From: Choristoneura fumiferana
Lineage: Eukaryota > Arthropoda > Insecta > Lepidoptera > Tortricidae
Direction of reading: 5' to 3'
Assembly (NCBI RefSeq): GCF_025370935.1
Contig: NC_133492.1
Coordinates: 14,074,594 to 14,138,593, forward strand
DNA: 64,000 nt
Shown here: positions 27,801 through 39,800 of the stretch, one piece after another
How positions within the stretch are numbered: position 1 is the stretch's first letter
Layout of the letters: each line of letters begins with the position of its first letter
Made by a program: the position numbers and the translations under genes
The notes under the pieces: model-generated
Seen by the model: only the letters and a program-made list of their open reading frames with translations
What the model was told of the DNA's origin: nothing
Database searches by the model: none

Positions 27801-30800
27801 ATCAATTTATTTTGCATCAGTAAATTTTGATCACACATGAATTACGTCAGTGATGTGATGACGACCGAATGGCACGGAAAAAAATATTTTGTCACGGTAC
27901 ACGGTACTTATCATAGTACTTCATTGATACGTTTATTGGTGTCCATGAAAAGACTAAGTCTCCTGAATCTTTGATGCCAGATAATATTATTTTCATAAAA
28001 AATGGCATATTCAGCAATAAAGGTTATCTTCCTGAATTAAGCCATCGTAAGTACTCAGATTTCCAGATCATAGTCCAATCCAGGAAACTACACGAACGCC
28101 TACCTAAACTCCGCGATGCAGATACCGTAATCTCGTTAAACCCATTGGATAAGAGAGACAAGATCAACAGGGTCCTAACGGTACTACAGCAAAGACATCA
28201 ATCTGTATTGCATTTACTACGCCATTCTGAGTCGGCTTCCTCCTTCACTGCGTAATGATCGGCGGACCAGCTTGGGCGCCAATTAGTTTTAACACAACTA
28301 TGTATCGAGTTAAACGTATTAAAACACGGTAAATATTTCGTTCTTAAGCAGCGTTTCCACCAGAGATGTGCGAGGATGTGTTGCGAGGAATATGTTTTTC
28401 ATTAACCAATAGAAGCGCTTCATTTACCTCGCCTCGCTCCGCTCAGCTGTTTCCACCAGAGATGTGCTGTGCGAGGATGTGTAAATGAAGCGTTTAAGAA
28501 TTATTGGCCTTAATGAAAACTAATTCGTACTTTAGTGTTTCCATGTTGCAGAGTCGATTATTTAATTAACAGGTACGTTTCTGTTTCATGGATGGATTTA
28601 GAATGATATGACCGTGAGACATCGTCGTCTCGGTTTCCTCTGTTCATTGAACTTATTTGATGAAAGACCGGCGAGGGTAATAGACAGATCAAACTTAGTT
28701 TATTTGACCGTGAAATTGCGATTGAAGGCCATTCGTTGGTCGTTAGAGCGTGACCACTTCGCTTAAGCACCTACTTACAGGTACGGAATGCATTGGCATC
28801 AACATAATGTGATGTTAGTCTTAAAACGAGTATATTTACGCTTAATTATGAAACTACTAGAGGTGAGACGTACTAGGCAAAACGCGGACTGAGTCTTGCG
28901 AGTACGCGTCCACAAAAAGACTAGATCCAAAGACTAGGTCCACGAGTACCTATCTACGAGTACTTAACTCAATTGACTCATTGCGTAAACAAAATTATTC
29001 CCGTAAATACGCTCCTGTGATTGCGTATACATCGTACTAGTTTTAGTAGGTTTACGAATATTATCGAACAAAATCGAATCGAATTCCACGTCACAGTTCA
29101 GTCTTCACGCTTCATATTTTTTTAATTTTAAATTATATTAAATACCGACTAAAAACTTCCCTTCATACTTCATACAGGCTTAGGACTGTCAGCAATTTTT
29201 ATATTTTTTTCAGTTAAAAAGTGTACATAACAGCTTGTTTTCAAGTTGGCGGAACGTTGTCAGCCGCCGTACTCCTAAATACTCGTACGCTAAAAGAATC
29301 GCGGGCGGGAACGCGTACTCACGCGTCCAAGCCAAAACCTATTCCAGTAAATACGTCTCACCTCTAGAAACTACGTGGTGAATAGCCCTTATACTACTTA
29401 AATCAATTGCAAAAATGTGATAAAAAGGTTAGGATACAAACATGGGATTATAGAGTTTAATCTGTCGTCTTCTCATAAGCAAATTGGAGTTAAATCGCCA
29501 CCTGAATCATGAGGACTGATACATGGAAAATTGGACACCTATTGTGGCCATATTGCCTAGCACCCGGGCGCTCGTAATCGCTTTCACCACTTCTGTAACT
29601 TCATCCTATACCGTGTGACAGAAAGAAGTGATGAAAATGATGGTGAATCCGAGTGTGTTAGACAATAATGCATCTAGAATTTTTATTTCAAAACGAGTCT
29701 AATTTGCTTTTAGGATAAGTAACCATAAATTAGGAAATTACCTATCACTCAGGTAAAGTAGGTCTCGCGCATGAATATGCAATTACGAACATGTGAATTA
29801 CAAGAGGCGTTATAGACCGGTGAGTCACACGTGTTGTTTATCGATACGCTCGGCCAGATAGCCGGCTAATGTATGCGTCGGGAACTGGGAACTACGTCTA
29901 CCGGGTCTGTTCTTCACCCCTTGTTGACGTGTTCACGCTCCATCGATATGGTTATAGACGATATCATAGCGCGTTATTTATCTTACGATATTTTGGTTTT
30001 CTAGGAGCTGCGTACACGTTAAGTTGAATGTAGCACACGTGCAAAGCGGAAGGTATGATCGATTTATTGTCTGCATCGATCAAGGCATATAATGAATAGA
30101 GTATGTGTGAGCATTAGATCCCAGATATTGTTCTGGCTAATGGCGCGGCTACCAGAAGCCTAAAGACATGGCTAGAGTTCTACAAAATAAAAAGTTTGGG
30201 AACCTGCATTAGACCTTCGAAAAAGTTTATTCAATATACTGTCTGAACAACTATTTGAACGACAGAAAATAAAAATTACAGAGTACTATTCAGTAAACAG
30301 TTTTCGCGGTGGTTGGGTCCGCCCACTCTGAGCAACTGCGCAGCTGAAACTTCAAGGCTGCTGTACTGCCCCAACTCGGACACATGTTTATCATGGTAAT
30401 GCACAAACAAGAGGCGCCGCGCCGTTGCGAAAATGACGAGTCGAGAATTTATTACAGTTCGTAAATCGTTGCATCAGATATGAATAATGATAATACCTAC
30501 ACTGAAATAATTCCTTGGAAAATAAAAGAAAATAACCAAGTGCATCACCTTGTGAAGGAAGAAAACGAATAACGATTTTACGATAACTGACAAATAAGAT
30601 GCAATACCTATTATTCATTGTGCAAACAAGTGAAGTGACTTCACTTGCTGAAGTGAGCGGTTTACTGTAAAAAAAACCGGCCAAGAGCGTGTCGGACACG
30701 CCCGAAATATGGTTCCGTAGCCATTACGAAAAAATTAAGTAATATTTTTCTAAGGATTTCGTATTCTGTACGGAATATTCCAAGTTCAAGTATATTTTAT

Positions 30801-33800
30801 ACCTTAGGCTGCTAATTACTCTTAAACTTATAATTCCCAAGAAAACTTAACCATTATAGTTTTCCTTGTAAGTTTGATATACTTACTACCATCCTGAATT
30901 ATTTCCACCCACCGGTTTAATTTTTAGAGGGGGGGGGGAAGGTCGCTAGATTTTAATGGAAATTTGCACTTTAAAGTTGAATATTTTACAAACAAATCAC
31001 TGAATCGAAAAATTGTGTGAGCAACCCCCTAATGGTTTTGAAAGATCTATCAAACGATACCGCACACAACAAGGTTGGATGAGAAGAAAAAAACACCCCA
31101 CTTTACGTCTATGGGAGGTACTCTAAAAAAAAAATTTTTTTTAAACATTATTGTGCCATTTTGTCGGAATAGTTTACATATATATTCGTGCAAATTTACA
31201 GCTTTCTAGCATTGATAATCCCTGAGCAAAGCCGCGGACGGACAGACAGACATGGCGAAACTATAAGGGTTCCGTTTTTGCCATTTTGGCTAAGGAACTC
31301 TAAAAACTGCGTTTTATGCACTACATTACTAACCCCAGCAATATACTTCAGCGAGTTCCATACCTCAGCTTTTACTGAATGCCATGCCAGACTTTCTAAT
31401 ATGACCGACGTTTAAACGTATCCTTCTTTACAGAATACGGTTTTAATGATGAATGAAATGAAATACCCCACTCCATTCACTCGTCTTCTCAAATGGCTCT
31501 TCCAAAATCAACGATACGAGCTTCAAAGCTAAGAAGAGAAATAAGTTCGCACCTGACAATCATGCTGGTCGTGGTAAGAGCTGACCAGTTGGCTGACGTA
31601 CTCCCAGACCTCTCCTGGCGCCGTCCATGCAGCGGCATTCGCTGAGTGCCGCATCATGCCAGCATCACACACTTGCACCACACAGTTAATCACTGCACTA
31701 AGACAACTGTTCACCAGGGTCCAGAGTACTTTTTGAGTTACACTTGTAACTAGCCCACGCGACTGGCCGAATAGCTCAAGCTCTCGTCCACTAGCATTGA
31801 CGGGCTATTTATATTGTTTTATCCTCAATCACGCGCAACTGGGTCGCGATCTACATACATCACACACATTCGTTTCGGAATTATCCTAAACACTCACTTG
31901 TTTCGATTTTGGGAATCAAATATTTTTCAGACAGATAAGGAAGCGTTTTTAATTGGAGTCCGTATGGTGTGTTGATCATGATCATTTAATCAATTATTTA
32001 TGAGCTGGATGTCTTTATCACAATGTTGCCATTTTATTATTAGCATGCCGGAGAAGAAAATATGCAATCGTAATTATGACTAATTTGCATTGACGCGCAA
32101 TCTCGGAACAAATTCATCGGCTATGCACGGAGGAGACTGATAACGCGCGACCTTGGGCTAAACGTTTGATAAGGGATATTCGGCAACAGCTCCCCGCGGC
32201 GTCGCCGCCTCTCCGCACGCGACGCGCTTATCACCCGCTTGTTAGGTGTTTGTTTTGCATGAAATTAGTGTCGCGAGGCACATTATAATACTGACATGAT
32301 CACGAATTAATGAACCGGGCCTTAGTGATAAGAGACGCTCCACATATTAACTGAACTGGAGTACCTACTCGACAATATTTGGGACATCAACACGAGGTGT
32401 TTGTCTGAGGCAAATATTTAGTTCCCAAAAGAAACTTTTGAAAATACAAAATATGACAAAATCTTTTAATCACCGCACTGAAGATAACTTTTCTAGCGTT
32501 CGTCGTAAACAAGATCCATGTTAGTTTAACACAACAGCACATCACAGCAGTCAATAAAATTGATTGGCGGGAAGCGAGATCTCGGGTCGCCTGCGCCGCG
32601 AGCGAGCTGAGATCGCGTAAGTCGTCAACACGCGCGCGCGCTCGCCGCGAGGCAGCTAATGACCGGCGCGGCTTGTATTCGCGACCCCCACTCCGCCACC
32701 GTACGCGCTATCAAACCAGTTTACGTGAAAAATTTTAATTCCAGCGAGCGGGTGACGACCGCTCGCGCTTTCCACGCCGGGGGAGGAAAGCGCAGCGGCC
32801 GGGGGCGCGCCGGAAGTGCACCGCGGCCGGCACGCGAGCCAAGCGCACCCACCGCCTTAATTAAATGCTGCACGCTGCACATCTACCCCTTCGCTCGGCT
32901 ACCCCTGCCAACGTAACACCATGCGCCACCACGCACCTTCCACTTTACACTATCACAACAAACTTTTAATTGCTACCAATAATGCACGTTGCACGCTTTA
33001 CTTAAGATTCGATCGTACAAAATCGCACATTCACAACAGATATCGACGCTTCTTTGCAGCTTAAATAAACAGACGATTATTTTATCACCTAACAACCTAA
33101 AATATCCTTTTTGGGCCCCCGAAACCGACTGCTTACACAGACGACGTCATGTTTCACCTTAAACCTGCTCAACGAGTTCCTCTCCTCTATTAAAAAAGTA
33201 GCACCGAATACGGCCAATTAAATGGAGTGTTACATTTATTTCAAACAAGCTTTTGCCCGCGGCTCCGCCCGCGTGGTATTCGGTTTTCGCGCGCTGTTCC
33301 CTCGGGAACTGCATTTTTCGTGATAAAAAGTAGCCTATGTCACTCTCTAGCCCATAAACCATCTCTATGCCAAAAATCACGTCAATCCGTCGCCCGGTTT
33401 CGACGTGAAAGTCGGACAAACATACACACAAACACACACATTTTCGCATTTATAATATTAGTATGGATGGATGGATGTAATTCCTAGATGTTAGACATAT
33501 ATTTCAGATATGAAACCAATTAAATTATAACTGTGTCTGATACAAGCTAAACGCGTTTATTTAATAAGGGTTTCAGCATTATAGCCAGTCGCCTTTTACT
33601 AACAACAATATTATGCAATTTATTAGGCCGCAAACCGCAAAGTGAACGACCGCGTCTCCATGCCGCAACCATTTTATAATGGTGCTAACAGTGACTAGTC
33701 TAGATTCTTCAAGTCAAATCAAGTAAGGCAACCGAACTATTGAATTTGCAAAACGATTCCGTTTTCACCCCACAAATAAAAAATCCGTTATAACAGCTCG

Positions 33801-36800
33801 GACTTTCTCGGAATCGACAAAAATAATCTGCTGAAACTGAAACTACATTTTAAATTAATAAAGCTACGAGTACATTCCACGAAATCAATAACTCACATCG
33901 AGGCATAAACAAAACGTTTGTGCTCTATTTGGCGAGCAATGATATTTCATTGTTTGCTCGGACGTGTAAGTAGGTAGTTAGATGAGCAATAAAATCTACA
34001 GTTCAGACCTAGATACTGTAAAATGACCTCATACTTAGTAGATCCATGTACAAAAGTTAAATATAGCAATTGAGGCCACGTGTTTACGAGTCTACGCTTC
34101 CTGTTAATGGTTAGAAGTTGAAGAACAATTCTTTCCATATTTTTTTATTTTTTCAGGATTTCGTGCTAACATAACAAGTAGGCCTAAAAATTGTTCCGAT
34201 CCGTTCATTAATTAAGTGACAATGGCTTCCGCACTATTGTACCGCATTAAGTACTAAATCAAAGCCAAAGTGAGTCAACAGAGATTGTTTGATTTAAGCT
34301 AAGTAATAAAATAATGCAGCACACAAATGCAAATTAGGTTGCGAATAGAAACAACGGCTTTCACCGCAATCCACATACCTAAATGTTAAACGTACAACGA
34401 AACCGAACCAGCCACAGAGCAAAGAGACAATCAATCATTCTAAATACCGAATAACTGTTGCGTCGTCCGCGCAAACAATAGCACAATAACTAAGCGGATT
34501 GTACTTTCTTTGGCAATCTCTTCACGTAAACACGCGTCTTAGAGATGTGTTTACTCATCACTTTGTTACGCACGCTGACGCAAAGCATCTGTGGCATTGC
34601 TTACATTAGTTTACATTGGTCTAATGTTCTGGGATCATGGTCGACCTGCTTCAGTAAAGAGTCATCCTGTAACACCGACATATCAAGTAAGTGTGGAACA
34701 GACAACACCTTCATTTTACTTGTTTTATTATATTATGTGATATTATATTATATTGGTGTTTCAACCGCACCATTTTTAAACGGATAATTGAAATAAAGTT
34801 TTAAAAAAGCAGAACATTACGTAACACTGATTTTTATCCACCATCTGAAGTGGCTAATGAATGATGACTAAGGACTTCAAATCGGCTAGTGTTTTTTTTT
34901 ACATAAAACGGTTATGATGAAGACAGATCATGAATGTAAGCTTATGAATAAGCAAACAAGGCTGCACAAAGCACAGGACGCGATGTGCATCTGCGTCAGT
35001 TTTGATACAATTAATAAATTATTGCCCAGCACAATGAGAAGGTCTCATAACATCGGAACGGCGCGGTAAACATGAATAAAAGCGCTTTTGTGTGAACAAG
35101 AAACTGGATTAGATTAAAACGACAAAGAATTGGGGTTCCCTTCAAGTAATTCAACAGTAACTTATTTATTAAGTACCCCGCCGAACCCGTTTATCATAAA
35201 GTTAATGTTGAAAGGGGTGCTGTAAACCTTGACGAGTGTGTTATTTAAATATGTTTCAAATGACGACAGACTATTTAAGAACATATCGCAATTTTGGAAT
35301 CAAATAAATATGTAGACCCTGATGAACCTGCATCAACGAATATAATTTAATTATACTAAAGTAACCTGCATGTCAGTTAAAATGTAAATTGCAGTTTGAC
35401 TGGAAGTTTAAAAAGTAATCGAAAACAAGGGAGTAACAGAGATTTCAAAACCGGCCACGAGCGTGTCAGACACGCCCGAAATAGGGTTCCGTCTCTCTCA
35501 TTACGAAAAAAATAATTAATATTTTTCTAAGGATTGCGTATTTTGTACGGAATATTCCAAGTTTAGGTATATTTTAAACCTTAGCCTGCTATTTAAGTAC
35601 TCTTAAACTACTAATAATTCTCAAGAAAACTTAACCGTTATTGTTTTTCTTGTGAGTTTTGATATACTACCATCCTTGCGACACGCAAACGATCCGCTAG
35701 AGGCGCTCTTCGTGTTTCCATATAAATTGAGATTTTAACGCCAACGCGATCGAGACGTATTTTGTAACCGAAAACTTACACTAAGTGTACTGTTTAGTAA
35801 TGGGTTGGCTAAGATCACGCATTATTATTTCAATAATCCGTGCCACCAGCATGTGCATTCGTGGTACACGGCACCGATTTAAGCCACTAGCCAAATTATT
35901 TGGCTTCGATGACGGTGCGGCTCTACCCAGTTGATTTTGTGATATGTACCCATGTTCTTTTATATTTTTATTATCTTAAGGGGATCCCATGCCCCAATGA
36001 CCTTCAATCTGAATTCCTTAGTTCATTTGCAGCTTATTATATTAACAACAACGGATTAAGCAATTTAGTATCCCATGTTTACTTCAAAGTTCATTGTCTT
36101 CGAGATATTTGGCATCAAAGTTGAACAATTTTAGGCCAAAAAACTGGTTTTCTGGCCATAACTTTTGTGATAATTAGTTTCAAATGAAAACCCTCGACCA
36201 TTTTTTAGAGACGTCAAAGATGTAGATTAAATATGTAGATTTCGTATATGTTAGATCTTTCACGTCAATAGAGATACGAAATCAGTGTATTTTTTTTTCA
36301 GACAATGTTTAAAACAATCATACAAAATTAAGTATTCATTTTTTTCAAAATCGTGTAAACAAAAAAATGAAAACCTCGGGTAGCCCCTTAATAAACAATT
36401 TCCTTTTTAAAAATAAAATGAAAAAAAAAACAGCTTCGTGAAATGGAATGAAACATCAGTTAAAGAAAAGGGCACAGGTAATTTCATCACAAATTTAACT
36501 CCTATGTTCTGCAAAAATAAATTCATGAACAAAGCAATACTCTTTCTTCAATCATTTATAATGCTTCACGTTTTACTTGGTAGACTTGAGCTTTAAGTAA
36601 ATTTATTGTTTGCAACCTGTATTTGAATAACGAATGTTTTGCAAATTATTTGCGCGTGGGTTAACTTGGAGGAATCTTAAGTTTTGTTTAAGCGATAGAA
36701 TTTACCGTAACTGTTGCTGTGAGAACCAGACACTGGGTAAAAGTACTAAAGAAGCTCATTAGAGTTTAGGGCAGGAGTAAATCTCGAGTAAAGGTTACGC

Positions 36801-39800
36801 TTATGTTATCATTATCTCGTCCTATAATGTACGTCCCACTACTGGGCACAGGTCTCCTCTCAGAATGAGAATCGCACGAGGAAGATCTGGAATCAGCTTA
36901 CAGCGGCAACATTCCCGTAGCGTTACAACTTAGGGATCTTTAAAAAACGAGCCTACCTATTCCTAAAAGGGTCGGCAACGCACCTGTGATTCCCCTCGTG
37001 TTGCGGGTGTCCATGGGCGACGATGATCGCTCTCCATCAGGTGACCCGTCTGCTCGTTTGCCCCCTCTTATATAAAAAAAAGAGAATGCAAGCACGGGAC
37101 CAGTGCGGATTGGGAACTTCACACACGCCATTGAAATTGCTTCGCCGTCACGATGTATTCCTTCACTGTAAAGCTCGTGGTAAATTTCGAATGTAATTTT
37201 ACATATAAATTCTAAAAAACTCATGACGTGCCAGGCTGGCTTCGAACCCACGATCCTCTGCTTGATTGGCAATAGGTCAAACCACTAGGCGAGCACGGCT
37301 TCGGCTTTACGCTATGTACGTTGGGTAAAAGTAGAAAGCCTGGCAAATAGTTCTGCCTGTTCCTACCATGTTAAGAGCGTTTATACCTGCTGAGCTGGCA
37401 ACGTTGCATTTTTGTTAGTTTTTCTCGATTATTCCATAAAAAATTAATGAAAATTTAAAATGTGGTCTGATAGAACTCTTCTTAATACATATATAAGTTA
37501 ATTACTTTTATTTTCTTTAAAAACGAATTAATGTTTATTAACGGTTTTTAAAGAAAATAAGTCTATCACGCATCTGTCAATCCTGATAAGTCTATCCTGA
37601 AATAGTATCAGTGGTATCATTCAATCATGTTAAATTATTGGTGACCTGTCGTTTCGCCGAGTTTCATTACGCAGATTTTCGTTTCGCAGACAACTATTGG
37701 CAGATTTTTTTTTTGGCTGAGCAACGTTTGGTATAATTTCGTTACGCCTATTATTCGTTTCGCCGAGTAGTCGGCAGGAAGAATAGCGATAAGCAGATTT
37801 ACGTTTAGTAGATTGTTTGTTTCATAATTGTTTCAGTAAACCGAGCAACTGTTCGTCGAGACACAATAAGCAGAGTTATCATATGGCATTCATATTGTTA
37901 AGTAGATTTAATGTTCAGTCGATTTTTGTTTCGTAATCTGCGTAGATAATATCGGCCAAACGACAGGTAGGATTTTACACTAGCTTTTATCAAAATAAAG
38001 TTAGGTGCGACGACGAGCGTCAGCGAGGAGGAGTGTTAGGTAGAATTGCGACCAACAACGCACGAGCCGAGCGAGCGAAGCGAGCGTGCCGCGGCAGCGG
38101 CCGGCGAAGTGCCAGAACCGAACTGCTAGCATCGCGACATTGTTTGTTTAGACTCCAATACAAAATAAATACAAACGATGGTCAAAAATACGTTTATTAC
38201 TTGCGTTATATGTTTAAAACTTGTGAGGGTACATAAGAAAATCATAAAGAATGCGTGGTCAGCACGGCGTGTAAAAATGCTAATAACGCCATAGTGTAAT
38301 CCACACACATTCGCGGTATTGAATGCCATTCCATTCCCCATGCGAAACGAAAAGATGCGAAAAGTTGATATGCGCACTGAATAATAGTTCAACCGTTACA
38401 AAAGCGAAATGTTGTTCGACCAAATGTGCAAAATGTGTAGTGGTTAATAGGCTAAACGAATTTCTGTAAATAGTTGTTCGACTTAGTGACTCATATGCCA
38501 AGTAAATAGTCTGCTAAAGGTTGAGTTACGAAACGTTAGTCTGCGAAACAATACATCTGCGTACAAATTCATCGGCGTACCGTTACTCGACGAAACGTTG
38601 TCTGCCAATCAATAATCTGCCTAAAAATAGTCGGCGAATCATTAGGTAACCCGCATCTGTCAATCCTGATAAGTCTATCCTGAAATAGTATCAGTGGTAT
38701 CATTCAATCATGTTAAATTATTACAAGAGTTTAATATTATTATGTCATTAGCGCGCCCGTACAGCAGACACCAATTATTCTTGTGGCCTCTAAGTCGCTC
38801 TTCAAAAGTAGTCAATGCGCACGTGCTTGGTACTTACGTCTAATCGGGTTTATGGCGCCATTTGACGTGTCATCATCATCATCATCCCAGCCTATATACG
38901 TCCCACTGCTGGGCACAGGCCTCCTCTCAGACCAAGAGGGCTTGGGCATTTTTGGCATTTGACGTGTGTTAAGCTAGAAACACACTGACGCCGGATTCGG
39001 AGCGGTGCGGCGAGGCGCGGAGGCGGTGCCGGTTGTAATATTCGAGCTAGCGTGAAAGAGGGCACTGAATACCGCGCGGGAAATATGCGTGGCGCTGTAT
39101 TCTGTGTGTCCTCTATGCTGCTAGCTCGAATATTACAACCGGCACCGCCTCCGCGCCGCACCGCACCGCTCCGCCTCCGGCGTCAGTGTGTTTCTAGCTA
39201 TATGGTTAATGCACTAAGGCAAAGCCAACGAGACGAGATATACTTCATCTTTGTCTGATACGTCATTTAATTATTACTATTACGCTCCGTTTCTGTCTCA
39301 TGCATGACATAATTTATCTCGTCTCGTTGGTTTGCTTTAGTTATGCTAGAAAAACAAAGCTCAGGGAATCACATATCAATATCACACATATGTAAACCAA
39401 AATTATTACATTTCACTTGTTTTAAACATGTGTATCATAAACATAATAAGACCGTGGTTGCCATGTTGATGTGACGTCAAGGAAAAGGACAAGCATGACT
39501 TTCGTAACGGGAGGAAAAAGGACATAAAAAGTGAATGTGTGTATGCTGCTGCTGTGTTTGGGTACAATATGACGTATCTTACTTATAAAATCATTGCCCT
39601 AAGTGGTCTTCGTTAACCCCCAAGGGGCGACGAAGCGAAGACCAACGAGGGGTCCATTTGCAAAACCGCAACATTAAGTAGGTAAGCAGGGGTCTACTCT
39701 TAGAACTGTAAAATATGGCTAGTAGTATAATTTAGGAGTGGTGTGCATTGAGTAGGCAGCATTATAGGCAGTGTCTGCCCTGGTGTGGCGGGTGGCAGCA

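Noticed and set aside
27971..28255. 94-codon plus-strand frame in ash1 intron 2
   Set aside because: No recognisable motif or splice context; its length is compatible with chance. Left out, though its composition is not extreme.
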